43,345 bases of DNA from Atopococcus tabaci DSM 17538. Its GTDB lineage: Bacteria > Bacillota > Bacilli > Lactobacillales > Carnobacteriaceae_A. The DNA is taken from contig NZ_AUCD01000010.1 of NCBI RefSeq assembly GCF_000429585.1, forward strand, positions 1 through 43,345. The letters run 5' to 3'. The position numbers and the translations under genes are program-made. Below, piece by piece: positions 23,558 to 36,022 of the stretch. The first letter of the stretch is position 1; the number at the start of each line of letters is the position of its first letter. The notes below the pieces were generated by a model. It saw only the letters and a program-made list of their open reading frames with translations. It searched no databases and was not told the origin of the DNA.

Positions 23558-25603
23558 GTGCAAAACAACGGACCACGTTCTACAAACTGGAAAGACAATA
23601 AAAAATGGTTGAAAATCGGTCTCCCGGTGGCGGCCGTCGCTCTGATCGGTGCCGGCGCCATCGGCTACACATACTGGAATGAGCAACAACGGAATGAACA
23701 GGCCAACGACACAGGACACAGTTTTGTGGACGCGTTGGAAAATCAAGAATACAGCCAGCTTTCCGCTCTTGTTTCTCCGGAGTCATTGGAAACAATCGAC
23801 TACACCGCAGAAGAAGTAGTTGAACGATATGAAACGATTTACGGAGGAATCGGCGCAGCGGACATCACGGTAGAAAATGTGAAAGTGATGGAGGACGAAG
23901 AGAGCGAACAATTTTCATTGACTTATGAGTTACATATGACCACTTCGTTGGGAGAACTTGAGCCACAGGCGTATGAAGCAGTTCTCCAAGAAACCGAAGA
24001 AGGCTTCCGTGTGGACTGGTCCCCCGAATTGATCTTCCCGGAAATGGAACCCGGTGACACTGTGCGGATCCGCATGGAATCCGGGGAAAGAGGGGACATC
24101 CTTGACCGCAACGGAGAGATACTGGCTGGAGAAGGATTGGCATGGCAGGCCGGGTTGTACCCGGCAGCTCTCGGAGAAGGAGAAGAACGCGAAGACAATC
24201 TTCAAACCGTTGCGGAGGCATTCGAAACCACGACGGAAAGGCTGGAAAGTTTGTTGTCGGCTGGATGGGTCACCGAAGAGAGCTTTGTGCCGTTCGCGAT
24301 TGTGGAAGAAGGGGAGACCGAAGAAGTTCCGGGCGTTCTCTATCAGCAAACCACGGCCCGCACGTATCCGCTCGGGGAAGCGGCTGCCCAGTTGATTGGG
24401 TATGTCGGAGAAGTTTCTGCGGAAAACATTGAAGCCGACCCGACGCTTCAACCTGGAGACATTATCGGGAAATCTGGATTGGAAGCCACCTTTGACGAGC
24501 GGCTGCGCGGCGGAAAAGGCGGTCAAATCAGCATTGAAACAAGCGAAGGAGACGTGAAAAAGGTGCTCCAAGAAGCACCGGTGGAAAATGGGGAAGACAT
24601 CACCCTCACCATCGATGCCTCCTTGCAGCAAACGTATTTCAACGGCTTCGACGGTCAAAGCGGGGCGGCGGTAGTGACGGAACCGGCGACCGGAGAATTA
24701 TTGGTTCTGGCTAGTTCGCCGTCGTATAATCCCACTCAAATGACACGCGGCATCAGCCAGGAAGACTACCAGGCGTATGCGGAAGACGAAAACACCCCGT
24801 TTCTACCGCGCTATACGGCTCGGTTCGCACCGGCTTCGACGTTCAAAGTGCTCACGGCGGCCATCGGATTGGAGAGCGGCGCAACCACATTGGATGAGAG
24901 CCATCCAATTACCGGTTTGACATGGCAGAAAGATGCTTCATGGGGAAACTATAAAGTCACGAGAGTCAGCCCGGTTCCGACAGAGGTGACATTGGAAGAC
25001 GCCTTGGTGTATTCCGACAACATCTTTTTTGCCCAGGAAGCCTTGGAAATGGGGCCGGAAACCTTTATGGAAGGACTGCAAAAATTCCCGTTCGGGGAAA
25101 CGTTTGACCTACCGATCAGCATGAATCCGGCCCAAATCACGAACAGCGGCGAATTTGATTCTGAAATGCTGCTGGCGGATACGGCTTTTGGACAAGGCGA
25201 ACTCTTGATGAGCCCGCTCCACCAGGCAATCTTTTACAGTCCGTTCGCCAATGGAGGAGACTTGGTCCTGCCGAAACTGGAACTGCAGGCAGAACCTGCT
25301 GGAACGTCCCAGCCGATTGAACCGGAAACAGCCGAAACAGTGAAAGAGATGTTGATACAAGTGGTGGAAAGCCCGAACGGCACCGCCCACGCACTGAATG
25401 ACTTGCCGCAGATGTTAGCGGCCAAAACCGGGACCGCTGAGGCGCAGGAAACGGAAGACGGCACGAAAAACAACGGATCGTTTCTCGTCTTTGACCCGCA
25501 AGGAAACAGCTTCCTCTCATTGGTGATGATGGAAGACCGCGGCGGAAGCGAAGTGGTGGAGGCATTCCGTCCGGTCTTGGAACAGACATTGGGACAAGAA
25601 TAA
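23558..25603 (+). CDS. class B penicillin-binding protein with MecA-type N-terminal domain
   Basis: A 681-residue membrane-anchored transpeptidase that cross-links peptidoglycan outside the cell. TM anchor about residues 18-38; NTF2-like MecA_N domain about 45-160; dimerisation/linker region about 165-360; transpeptidase about 380-675. Active-site motifs are all present: S427-T-F-K430, S486-D-N488, and K623-T-G625. The architecture matches PBP3 (PbpC) of Bacillus, PBP2a and enterococcal Pbp5, a group with low beta-lactam affinity in some members; resistance cannot be concluded from sequence. The GTG at 23558 follows TGGAGG. It is likely co-transcribed with the glucosaminidase. Confidence 0.92.
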   Translation: MQNNGPRSTNWKDNKKWLKIGLPVAAVALIGAGAIGYTYWNEQQRNEQANDTGHSFVDALENQEYSQLSALVSPESLETIDYTAEEVVERYETIYGGIGAADITVENVKVMEDEESEQFSLTYELHMTTSLGELEPQAYEAVLQETEEGFRVDWSPELIFPEMEPGDTVRIRMESGERGDILDRNGEILAGEGLAWQAGLYPAALGEGEEREDNLQTVAEAFETTTERLESLLSAGWVTEESFVPFAIVEEGETEEVPGVLYQQTTARTYPLGEAAAQLIGYVGEVSAENIEADPTLQPGDIIGKSGLEATFDERLRGGKGGQISIETSEGDVKKVLQEAPVENGEDITLTIDASLQQTYFNGFDGQSGAAVVTEPATGELLVLASSPSYNPTQMTRGISQEDYQAYAEDENTPFLPRYTARFAPASTFKVLTAAIGLESGATTLDESHPITGLTWQKDASWGNYKVTRVSPVPTEVTLEDALVYSDNIFFAQEALEMGPETFMEGLQKFPFGETFDLPISMNPAQITNSGEFDSEMLLADTAFGQGELLMSPLHQAIFYSPFANGGDLVLPKLELQAEPAGTSQPIEPETAETVKEMLIQVVESPNGTAHALNDLPQMLAAKTGTAEAQETEDGTKNNGSFLVFDPQGNSFLSLVMMEDRGGSEVVEAFRPVLEQTLGQE

Positions 25604-25657
25604 AAAAACAGGCGTTAGACAAATGGAAGCGTATATGGTAACATGATTTCCCTAATA

Positions 25658-25686
25658 TTGTGAAACCAAACTAAATATGATATAGT
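25658..25686 (+). promoter_or_regulatory. promoter of the CNNM/CorC gene
   Basis: TTGTGA (25658-25663) and TATAGT (25681-25686) are 17 bases apart. TGAAAC at 25661 and GTTTCA at 25685 form an inverted repeat around the promoter. Confidence 0.6.
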
Positions 25687-25741
25687 TTCAATAAAAATTA
25701 AGAAAAAACTCACATGAATAATCAAAGGAGAAGATAAATAG

Positions 25742-27094
25742 ATGAACGCAGACCCCGGGAGTACGTCGCCCTTAACAGGGCAAATTATTCTCATTGTACT
25801 ACTAACATTTGTGAATGCTTTTTTTGCAGCAGCCGAGATGGCATTTGTTTCATTGAACCAGACGAAAATGAAGGAAGAATCCTTGCAGGGAAACCATAGA
25901 GCCACCAAGGTATTGGACTTACTTGGAGACGCGGACAATTTCCTGTCCACCATCCAAGTGGCCATCACATTGGCTGGATTCTTGAACAGTGCTTCCGCAG
26001 CCACAACGATTGCGGACCGGCTGACGCCTGTGCTAGGGAATTTTCCAGGTGCCAGTTCGCTGGCAGTCGTTATCGTCACCATCATTATCTCGTATATCAC
26101 ACTCGTGTTTGGCGAACTCTTTCCAAAAGCTGTTGCGTTACAGATGCCAGAAAAAGTTGCCAAAGGAACTGCTGGCACCATCAAAGTAGTTCAAACAATT
26201 GCCAAACCCTTTGTCTGGCTTTTGTCCGGATCAACCAACATTCTCAAACGCATCGTTCCGATCGACTTCTCACAAAGAGAAGAGACGATGACACGTGATG
26301 AGTTCCGTTCGTACTTAGAGCGCAGCCGTCAGCAGGAAGTCATCGATATTGAGGAATTTTCTATGCTGAAAGGTGTCTTGTCCTTGGACAATAAAATCGC
26401 CCGTGAAGTCATGGTTCCAAGAACCGATACGTTCATGTTGGACTATGACGACGGCAACGATGTCAACATCATAAAATTGCTGGATATCCAGTATTCAAGG
26501 GTGCCGATTTACCAAGAAGATAAAGACAACATCATTGGGATTGTACACGTGAAGAACGTGTTGAAAGCGGCAAAAGAAAAACCATTGGATGAGATTGACA
26601 TCAAAGAAGTCATGAATGATCCGGTGTTTGTGCCAGAAACGATGTATATTGACGATTTGTTGTATGAAATGAGACGCACGCGCACACAAATGGCTGTTGT
26701 AAACGATGAATACGGCGGCGTAGTCGGGATTGTCACATTGGAAGACTTGCTGGAAGAAATCGTCGGGGAAATTGACGACGAATATGATGAAATCAGCCGC
26801 TTGATTGAACAGTTGGGTGAGAACCGCTACCGTGTGGAAGGCTCTACTCCAATCCATGATTTCAATGATTTCTTCGGAACAGAGATTCATTCAGAAGATG
26901 TGGACACCATCGCGGGATATTTCATCACCGAATATGGAACGATTCCAACGGAAGACGAAGATGCATTTATTCAAGTGGAAAACCACTTGATGCAGGTCGA
27001 ATCTGTTGAAGGGACACGTATTTTGAGCCTGATTGTGGAAGTGAAACCTGAAGAGGAAGAAACGGATCTATCTGACTCAGAAACCGGCAGATAA
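25742..27094 (+). CDS. CNNM/CorC (HlyC) family membrane protein
   Basis: A 450-residue protein: CNNM (DUF21) membrane domain with three to four TMs (about 10-190), a CBS pair (about 210-335, EVMVPRTDTFMLD and VVNDEYGGVVGIVT), and a C-terminal CorC_HlyC domain (about 350-435). Such proteins are implicated in magnesium or other divalent cation efflux; the CBS pair binds Mg-ATP in characterised members. The older hemolysin label is misleading. The ATG follows AAAGGAG. It has its own promoter and a terminator-like hairpin downstream. Confidence 0.92.
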   Translation: MNADPGSTSPLTGQIILIVLLTFVNAFFAAAEMAFVSLNQTKMKEESLQGNHRATKVLDLLGDADNFLSTIQVAITLAGFLNSASAATTIADRLTPVLGNFPGASSLAVVIVTIIISYITLVFGELFPKAVALQMPEKVAKGTAGTIKVVQTIAKPFVWLLSGSTNILKRIVPIDFSQREETMTRDEFRSYLERSRQQEVIDIEEFSMLKGVLSLDNKIAREVMVPRTDTFMLDYDDGNDVNIIKLLDIQYSRVPIYQEDKDNIIGIVHVKNVLKAAKEKPLDEIDIKEVMNDPVFVPETMYIDDLLYEMRRTRTQMAVVNDEYGGVVGIVTLEDLLEEIVGEIDDEYDEISRLIEQLGENRYRVEGSTPIHDFNDFFGTEIHSEDVDTIAGYFITEYGTIPTEDEDAFIQVENHLMQVESVEGTRILSLIVEVKPEEEETDLSDSETGR

Positions 27095-27132
27095 CACCAA
27101 CGTTTATAAAAAGCAACAACGACAAACGGGAT

Positions 27133-27172
27133 GGCTGAGACAGTAGTTTAGTGTCTCGGCCTTCCCCTTTAA
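27133..27172 (+). terminator. hairpin after the CNNM/CorC gene
   Basis: GGCTGAGACA (27133-27142) pairs with TGTCTCGGCC (27152-27161), followed by a modest T-rich stretch (TTCCCCTTT). Confidence 0.65.
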
Positions 27173-27285
27173 ACTAAGGAAGAGGAGTCACTGCAGGCAA
27201 GTGCATCGTAACTGAATAGTCATAGGCTTCCATTAACAACCGATACTATAAGAATCATTCGCACACCAAAAAGGAGTTGCTGTCT

Positions 27286-27861
27286 GTGCAAGTAGACTGG
27301 CTGATGTTATTTACTATTTTTTCAATCAACGTTGTATACGTCACGCTCAACACCATTCGTATGATGCTCACCATGAAAGGCTATCAACTTGTCGCACCGT
27401 TTCTGGCCATGATTGAAATCACCATTTATGTTGTAGGATTGGGACTGGTGTTGGACCGTTTGGATAACATTTGGAATATTGTGGCTTACGCACTTGGATT
27501 TGGAGTGGGAATTTTTGCCGGGATGAAGATGGAAGACAAACTGGCGTTGGGCTATATCCTTGTGACAGCCATCGTTCCTGCAACCAGTATGGAAAAGAAT
27601 GTTCCGAAAGAGCTGCGGGCACGTGGGTACGGCGTCACAGCCAGCCCGGCGAACGGCCGGGAAGGCGGCCGCGAAGTATTGGAAATCTTGACACCGCGCA
27701 AGAATGAACGGCAGCTGTATGAGGAAATCCGTCAAATTGAACCAAAAGCGTTTGTGATTTCCTATGAACCGAAATATATCAGCGGCGGTTTCTGGACCAA
27801 GCAGGTCAGAAAAAGGCGCAAACGAATCAAGCAAATGGAACAAATGAATGAAAATGTCTAA
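27286..27861 (+). CDS. UPF0316/DUF2179 membrane protein (YebE-like)
   Basis: A 191-residue protein with three hydrophobic segments in the first 100 residues (the DUF5698 part) and a soluble C-terminal DUF2179 domain (about 100-165, ARGYGVTASPANGREGGREV then LTPRKNERQ). DUF2179 domains have a ferredoxin-like fold that may bind a small ligand; the function is not known. The GTG at 27286 fits AAAGGAG 9 bases upstream. The C-terminus is very basic (KQVRKRRKRIKQ). The PurK-like gene begins 16 bases after its stop, so the two are probably co-transcribed. Confidence 0.88.
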   Translation: MQVDWLMLFTIFSINVVYVTLNTIRMMLTMKGYQLVAPFLAMIEITIYVVGLGLVLDRLDNIWNIVAYALGFGVGIFAGMKMEDKLALGYILVTAIVPATSMEKNVPKELRARGYGVTASPANGREGGREVLEILTPRKNERQLYEEIRQIEPKAFVISYEPKYISGGFWTKQVRKRRKRIKQMEQMNENV

Positions 27862-27877
27862 AAAGTGAGGGGACGTC

Positions 27878-28999
27878 ATGTCTGAATGGATTACACCTGG
27901 AAAAACAATCGGCATCATTGGCGGTGGGAAGATTGCCCGTCAGATGGCGGTTGCAGCCAGAAAATTGGGATACCACATAGCGATTCTCGATCCACGGCAA
28001 GACTGTCCGGCTGCAGAGCTGGCAGAATGGATGATTCAAGCAGAATATTTGGATGAAAAAGCGGTTATGGAGCTTGCCTTTAAATGTGATGCAGTTGTAT
28101 ACGAATCTGAGGAGGCTTATGCCGATGTCATTGAACGGGTTCAACGGACAGTGGTGGTTCCTCAAGGAGAACAACTGCTGTCTGTGGCTCAAGACCGGAC
28201 GCTCCAAAAAGCGTACTTGGAATCTTTGAGCATCAACATTGCGCCCTTTGCGACGATTGTGACAAAAGAGGATATCAAAGAAGCCATCTCCGGCATCGGT
28301 TTTCCATGTGTATTGAAACCGAACCAAGCCGACGACAAAACTATCCGGCCCCTCGTCTTACAAGACGAGAGTGACATTGAGAAAAGTGATGCGCTTTTGA
28401 AAAGAGGAACGTGTGTCTTGGAAGCCTGGATTCCTTTTGAGCGGGAACTGTGTGCCGTAGGGGCAAAAGACATCAACGGCAAAGTCATTCAGTTGGCCCT
28501 TTCAGAAACGGTATACAAAAGAAGCAGATTGTATCAGTCTTTCACACCGGCCCGCATTCAACCAGAAGTTGCAGAGGAAGTTGAACGGATTGTGACCACA
28601 TTTGCAGAACAAACACTTTTCCAAGGCGTATTTTCGGTGGAGCTGTTCGTCACATCAACGGGTACATTGTACGTCAATGGAATCCTCCCTTCACCTCATC
28701 CTTCAGCGGATTATACTGAAAGTACGCTGAACCTTTCCCAATACGAAGCCCATATCCGTGCTGTCTGCGGATGGCCGTTGCCTGACACCAAAGCCAACAC
28801 CCAAACAGTGATGATGCCGTTCTATTCAGAACATTTCTCTAAAATCAATAAACAAATTCAACTGAAACCCGAGTGGAAGTTTGCCTTCCATGGGCACAAC
28901 CAACCGGATGAACCTGCAGGGTACGTGACAATCCCCACGGAAAATTTGCCCTCCACATTGGATGTCTTATCTGATATTAATTTATGGGATGAACGATAA
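27878..28999 (+). CDS. PurK-like ATP-grasp protein with altered active site
   Basis: A 373-residue protein with the full three-domain plan and length of PurK, N5-carboxyaminoimidazole ribonucleotide synthase. The N-terminal GIIGGGKIARQMAVAA and AILDPRQDCPAAELAE match PurK. Key positions differ: the ATP-grasp glycine loop (GYDGKGQ in PurK) reads QADDKTI (about residues 150-156). The metal-binding segment NE.APRPHNSGH reads NGILPSPHPSAD, with Gly268 for the catalytic Glu. No purE lies nearby. It is therefore probably a diverged paralogue without the classical activity, or with another substrate. It has a good ribosome binding site and is coupled to the DUF2179 gene. Confidence 0.75.
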   Translation: MSEWITPGKTIGIIGGGKIARQMAVAARKLGYHIAILDPRQDCPAAELAEWMIQAEYLDEKAVMELAFKCDAVVYESEEAYADVIERVQRTVVVPQGEQLLSVAQDRTLQKAYLESLSINIAPFATIVTKEDIKEAISGIGFPCVLKPNQADDKTIRPLVLQDESDIEKSDALLKRGTCVLEAWIPFERELCAVGAKDINGKVIQLALSETVYKRSRLYQSFTPARIQPEVAEEVERIVTTFAEQTLFQGVFSVELFVTSTGTLYVNGILPSPHPSADYTESTLNLSQYEAHIRAVCGWPLPDTKANTQTVMMPFYSEHFSKINKQIQLKPEWKFAFHGHNQPDEPAGYVTIPTENLPSTLDVLSDINLWDER

Positions 29000-29045
29000 C
29001 CCGCCCAAGATAGATTACATCGTTGGATGAAAGAAGGGAATGTGT

Positions 29046-29546
29046 ATGCGGAAAGCAGAAACAAAAGCAATTGTCGCGATGGTGATTTTCGGATCAATCG
29101 GATTGTTCGTCCGTTGGATTCCCTTGTCTTCCAGCGAAATTGCTTTTTATCGGGCGGTTTTGGGCAGCTTGTTTTTGCTTATCACCGGCTTGCTTCAACA
29201 AACGACTGTTTCAGCCTCAGATCTCAAACGCAATTTCCGCCCGTTGCTTTTTACGGGAGTAGCCTTGGGGCTGAATTGGGTGTTTTTGTTCGAAGCCTAC
29301 AAACACACCACTATGGCAAACGCCACAATCAGTTATTATATGGCTCCGGTGCTGGTGATGTTTGTGGCCCCGATAATCTTGCAAGAGAAACGGACAGTGC
29401 GGAAAACAGTGTGTGCGGGAGTGGCATTGCTTGGTCTGATGATCATGATGCAGAGTGCCGCGCAACCCTCTGTCGGAACCGGTACCTTAACGGGCTTGCT
29501 TTCATGTAGAGTAACGAAACTGGTACGTATGTATTCAAATCAATAA
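29046..29546 (+). pseudogene. EamA-family (DMT) transporter, truncated to its first half
   Basis: The 166 residues encode the first EamA repeat (about five TMs: AIVAMVIFGSIGLFVRWIPL, LYKHTTMANATI-type helix pair and so on). After GTGTLTGLLS at about 29503 the family sequence stops and a short unrelated tail (CRVTKLVRMYSNQ) runs to a stop. Intact members have about 290-310 residues and two repeats. No second half is found downstream, so a deletion or insertion removed it. A half-size protein could still be made, but a working transporter of this family is unlikely. The start at 29046 fits AAGAAGGG; ATG 29040 is too close. Confidence 0.75.
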
Positions 29547-29646
29547 TTTAATTGAGTTGTTGTCAATTTCTTGGAGGTTAATATCACTGCATAATGGTAT
29601 TACGGAGGAGGCAGTGAAATTTATGTCAGAAAAGGGGGAGCGATAC

Positions 29647-30288
29647 ATGAAACCGAAAAAGTCGGAAGAAACGGCGTATCAGTATATTAAAGGAAAGATT
29701 GTCACTCAAGAATGGCTTCCGGATGCTCATATCCGTGAACAAGATGTCGCCAATGCATTGGAAATCAGTCGAACACCGGTACGCAAAGCTTTCCTGCGAC
29801 TGGAAGAAGAAGGCTTCGTGGTGAAAGAACCGCATCGGGGAATCCGCGTGAGACGTCCCGACTTGTCTCAAAAAGCTTTCCAAGATTTGACGGAGTTTTT
29901 GGAGCTGATGATCAATCATTATCTTCACAAGCTGCAAGTGGAAGAAAAAGCGTTGGAAATGGACGAGTTAAAAGAGTCATTGGAGCGCATGGAACAGGAA
30001 GCGCAAGGCAAACATGAACATTTTTTAGAAGGAGAGTTCAACTATTGGGATGCCTTGCTTCAAGAAGAAAAAAATACATACAGCAAAAGCATGATTGTGG
30101 GAACGATTCGATTTGTCAATACTCAAAAAGGCTATATCGAAAAGATTTTGTCTGAAAGCCGAGAAGACAAAGTTGCCCACCTCAAGAAATTGACTGACTA
30201 CATAGAAGAACAAAATTACCCTTACGCACGCCGGGAAATTCGGATTTTATTAAACCAATTGGTATTGAACGTCATTCAAGGAGCGTAA
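29647..30288 (+). CDS. GntR-family transcriptional regulator (FadR/FCD-like)
   Basis: A 213-residue regulator. The N-terminal winged helix (about 5-70) has the GntR signature (IREQDVANALEISRTPVRKAFLRLEEEGFV). The C-terminal all-helical effector domain (about 80-210) is FCD-like, charged and leucine-rich, but the usual metal-binding histidines are not obvious. The ATG at 29647 follows AAGGGGGAG. ATG 29623 in frame, with GGAGGAGG upstream, is a fair alternative adding eight residues. It follows the broken EamA gene, which it may once have regulated. A strong terminator follows. Confidence 0.85.
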   Translation: MKPKKSEETAYQYIKGKIVTQEWLPDAHIREQDVANALEISRTPVRKAFLRLEEEGFVVKEPHRGIRVRRPDLSQKAFQDLTEFLELMINHYLHKLQVEEKALEMDELKESLERMEQEAQGKHEHFLEGEFNYWDALLQEEKNTYSKSMIVGTIRFVNTQKGYIEKILSESREDKVAHLKKLTDYIEEQNYPYARREIRILLNQLVLNVIQGA

Positions 30289-30325
30289 GACGCCTGTTTG
30301 CATGGACACAACAAAACTCGCTGAA

Positions 30326-30363
30326 AAATGGAGCACCGGTGCTGAGGCGCCGGTGCTCCATTT
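30326..30363. terminator. strong terminator hairpin after the GntR gene
   Basis: A perfect 14-bp stem (30326-30339 with 30350-30363), GC-rich with A/T ends, suitable for both strands. Confidence 0.8.
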
Positions 30364-30478
30364 GCGATTTCGGAGACCGGAGGATGCAGGGAAAACCAGT
30401 TGTTTCTTGAAGTTGATACGTCCAACCGCATGGAAAGTGACAGAGTTTTGTTCGTTTGGAAGAAGTCTGATTCTGATG

Positions 30479-30507
30479 TGGAAAGAGACACCGTTTTTCG
30501 GTATAAT
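30479..30507 (+). promoter_or_regulatory. promoter of pcrA
   Basis: TGGAAA (30479-30484), a 17-base spacer, then a perfect TATAAT (30502-30507). It should start the pcrA-ligA-camS transcript about 20 bases before pcrA. Confidence 0.65.
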
Positions 30508-30533
30508 GAAGCAATGTGAGATAGGCGGAAAGG

Positions 30534-32765
30534 ATGAAAAAAGTGGTACTGCGAAACGATATTGTAAATGGAATGAACCCGAAACAAAAAGAAGCCGTCA
30601 CCCACACAGAAGGTCCGCTGCTTATCATGGCAGGTGCCGGAAGTGGGAAGACGCGCGTCTTGACGCATCGGATTGCATATCTGATAGAAGAAAAAGGGGT
30701 CAACCCATGGAACATTTTGGCCATCACATTCACCAACAAAGCGGCGAATGAGATGAAAAGCCGGGTGACGAACTTGGTGGAAAATGGCGGCCAAGATGTA
30801 TGGGTATCGACCTTCCACTCGATGTGTGTACGCATCCTCCGCCGGGACATTGACCAGATCGGATACAACCGTTCGTTCACAATCAGTGATCCTGGTGAAC
30901 AGCAAACATTGATGAAACGCATTTTGAAAAAATTGAATATTGATCCAAAAAAATACAACCCTCGGGCTATTTTAGGAGAAATCAGCAACGCCAAAAACGA
31001 ATTGATGGACGAAAAAGAGTACGAAAGCCAAGCGGGTTCGTACTTCCAAAAGATTGTGTCTCAGTGCTACAATGAATACCAACGAGAACTGCGCCGCAGC
31101 GAAAGTGTCGACTTTGATGACTTGATTATGCTGACGGTGCGCTTGTTTGAGGAACACCCGGAAACATTGAACTACTACCAAACAAAATTTCAGTATATCC
31201 ACGTGGACGAGTACCAAGATACCAACCATGCTCAGTACAAACTGGTGACCCTTTTGGCACAGCGCTTGCGCAACTTGTGTGTGGTGGGAGACGCCGACCA
31301 AAGCATTTACGGTTGGCGCGGAGCAGACATGGAGAATATCTTGAATTTCGAAAAAGATTACCCGGATGCTGAAACCATATTCTTGGAACAAAACTACCGG
31401 TCCACCAAGACCATCTTAAAAGCGGCGAACAACGTGGTGAGAAACAACTCGAAACGCAAAGAAAAGAGATTGTGGACCGACAACGACGAAGGAGAACCCA
31501 TTTCCTATTACCGCGCACAATCCGAGCATGACGAAGCACGGTATGTCGTGGCGAAACTCAAAGAGATGATGCAACGGGAACCAAGCTTGACGTACGGCGA
31601 TTTTGCGGTATTGTACCGTACCAACGCCCAATCGCGGGTGATGGAGGAAACGCTCGTCAAATCGAACATTCCTTACCGGATGGTCGGCGGACACAAGTTC
31701 TACGACCGCAAAGAAATCAAAGACGTCTTGGCGTACTTGACGTTGATTGTCAATCCGGCAGACAACTTGAGTTTCAACCGGATCGTCAACACGCCAAAAA
31801 GAGGCATCGGCCCGGGGACACTTGAGAAGTTGAGCCGGGCGGCAGATGAGATGGACTGGTCGTTGTATGAAGCGGCATTGAACGTCAACATCATCAATAT
31901 CTCCGGGAAAGCCGCGCGGTCCTTGGAAGAATTTGCGATGATGATTCGCGATTTACGCCACATGGCCGACTACTTGCCGGTGAACGAATTGACAGAAGAA
32001 ATGCTCGAACGGTCGGGGTACTTGGACGCCTTGAAAAAAGAACGCACACTCGAAGCGGAAACGCGCTTGGAAAACATTGAAGAGTTCCTGTCCGTCACCG
32101 TTCAATTCGAAAAAGAAGAACAAGAAGACCAAAGTTTGTTGGCCTTCTTGACAGATTTGGCCCTCATTTCTGATTTGGATTCGGTGGAAGAAGAGCCGAC
32201 CAGTGAAATGACGCTGATGACGCTGCATGCTGCCAAAGGACTGGAATTCCCTGTGGTATTCCTTATCGGGATGGAAGAAGGCATGTTTCCGTTGTCGCGT
32301 GCATTGATGGAAGAAGAGGAACTGGAAGAAGAGCGGCGCCTGGCATATGTGGGGATCACCCGTTCAGAACGCAAACTGTTCATCACCAATGCGTATTCCC
32401 GGACGTTGTATGGCCGTCTGCAAGCCAATCAGCCGTCACGGTTCATCGAGGAAATGACAGATGATGTGTTGGAGTATGAAGACAGTCAGTCTGCGCGCAA
32501 CTTGCCGTTCCGTCATTATGCAAACAAGAAAGAAAAATCCCAAACGCAACGAGCGATCAGCACGCCGTATACACCAACCGGCGCAAGCGGGGCGGAGAAT
32601 GAAGAGTGGAAAGCCGGCGACAAAGTGTCCCACAAAAAATGGGGAATCGGCACAGTCGTCAAAGTTGCAGGCAAAGCGCAGGATATGCAGCTGGACATTG
32701 CCTTTCCTGGCGTCGGCATCAAACGCCTATTGGCTGCATTCGCACCCATTGAAAAAGCGGAATAA
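30534..32765 (+). CDS. pcrA: ATP-dependent DNA helicase PcrA
   Basis: A 743-residue UvrD-family superfamily 1 helicase that moves 3' to 5' and acts in excision repair, rolling-circle replication and removal of stalled complexes. The Q-motif lies at NPKQKEAV, and Walker A AGAGSGKT spans residues 33-40. Further motifs include [12 protein letters not shown], the DEXX box VDEYQDTN, motif [16 protein letters not shown], and motifs V/VI ([25 protein letters not shown]). The C-terminal tudor-like RNA polymerase-binding segment is present ([17 protein letters not shown]). In Firmicutes pcrA precedes ligA as here; no pcrB gene is upstream. Length is normal. Confidence 0.96.
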   Translation: MKKVVLRNDIVNGMNPKQKEAVTHTEGPLLIMAGAGSGKTRVLTHRIAYLIEEKGVNPWNILAITFTNKAANEMKSRVTNLVENGGQDVWVSTFHSMCVRILRRDIDQIGYNRSFTISDPGEQQTLMKRILKKLNIDPKKYNPRAILGEISNAKNELMDEKEYESQAGSYFQKIVSQCYNEYQRELRRSESVDFDDLIMLTVRLFEEHPETLNYYQTKFQYIHVDEYQDTNHAQYKLVTLLAQRLRNLCVVGDADQSIYGWRGADMENILNFEKDYPDAETIFLEQNYRSTKTILKAANNVVRNNSKRKEKRLWTDNDEGEPISYYRAQSEHDEARYVVAKLKEMMQREPSLTYGDFAVLYRTNAQSRVMEETLVKSNIPYRMVGGHKFYDRKEIKDVLAYLTLIVNPADNLSFNRIVNTPKRGIGPGTLEKLSRAADEMDWSLYEAALNVNIINISGKAARSLEEFAMMIRDLRHMADYLPVNELTEEMLERSGYLDALKKERTLEAETRLENIEEFLSVTVQFEKEEQEDQSLLAFLTDLALISDLDSVEEEPTSEMTLMTLHAAKGLEFPVVFLIGMEEGMFPLSRALMEEEELEEERRLAYVGITRSERKLFITNAYSRTLYGRLQANQPSRFIEEMTDDVLEYEDSQSARNLPFRHYANKKEKSQTQRAISTPYTPTGASGAENEEWKAGDKVSHKKWGIGTVVKVAGKAQDMQLDIAFPGVGIKRLLAAFAPIEKAE

Positions 32766-34876
<2,111 letters not shown>

Positions 34877-34877
<1 letters not shown>

Positions 34878-36022
34878 TGAAAAAAAGATGGTTGCTTCTA
34901 TTGCTGATGGGGTCTACGTTTCTGGCCGCTGCTTGCGGGATAAGCCCGGGAGAAGAGGCGGCTCAGGGAAACGCCGCGCAAAATGAAGAAACAAACAGTG
35001 CAGACGGAGAACAACAAGATATTGTCGAAAGCCAAGTCAACGACGAGTACTATCGTCCGGTCATCACAGAAGGCGCGTATCAGCCAAGCCAATCGCGCGG
35101 GATCACGTTGCGATTGAATTCCAATGTGAATTTGGAATCTTTTGAAACAGGATTGATGCGCTTGTCGCAAAAGTACTTCCCTACAGAAGATCATTTCTTC
35201 CAAGAAGGGCAGTTCCTGCCTTCCGGTACAGTCACGCACTGGCTTCAACGGGAGAGCGAGAATTACCCGGAAGGATTGAACCCTGAAGACAACGGCAAAG
35301 TGGAAGAAGATGAACGGAATCCGATTTACCTGCAGACATTGTTGGAACAGGACTACTACGTTCAGACAGATGAAGGATTGGAATTGGCCGGCATCAGCAT
35401 CGGACTCGGAATGAATAAAATTGATTATTACCGGAAAGAGCAATTCGGATCAATTTCTGAATCGGAAATTTCCAGAAAAGAGTTGTTGGAACAAGGCCAG
35501 CGGATGGCAGATGAAATTGTTTCCAGGATGCGCAGCATGGAAGAAATTCCAGATGTGCCGATTGTGGTTGGAATTTTTGAGCAGTCCCCCAGCGACGACT
35601 TAGCCGGCGGGGTGTACATCGCTGAAAGCAGCGCACCATCCGGGGCTGATTCAGTGAACGGGTGGACCCAGCTGAATCATCGAAAAGCTGTCTTCCCGCT
35701 TGCCGGAACAGAATCCAATGAAGGGAACAGTTTCGCCAACTTCAAATCAGAAGTGGAAAGCTTCTTCCCGAACTTAAGCGGCGTGGTGGGCATCGCATCG
35801 TATGTCGATGACCAGTTGATCGATATGAGCATCAACATCACCACCCAGTTTTATGGCGAAGGGGAAATGATTGCCTTTACCCAGTTCGTCAATGATGCGG
35901 CAGAAACTTATCTGCCTATGAACATTCCGATTGAAATCACCATTGATTCCATCGATGGGGTGGAAGCCTTCTTGTTCCGGGAGACCGGATCCAATGAATT
36001 CAGAGGACACATATTTAACTAA
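34877..36022 (+). CDS. camS: CamS family sex-pheromone precursor lipoprotein
   Basis: A 381-residue lipoprotein with a clear signal: basic MKKRW, hydrophobic core and lipobox LAAAC with lipidated Cys20. The mature part has two related alpha/beta halves as in CamS/YerH. In S. aureus the camS signal peptide releases the pheromone-like peptide cAM373; here the corresponding residues before the Cys read STFLAAA, a similar pattern but not identical. The role of the lipoprotein itself is unknown. The family conservatively follows ligA in Firmicutes. Translation is coupled to ligA. Confidence 0.9.
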
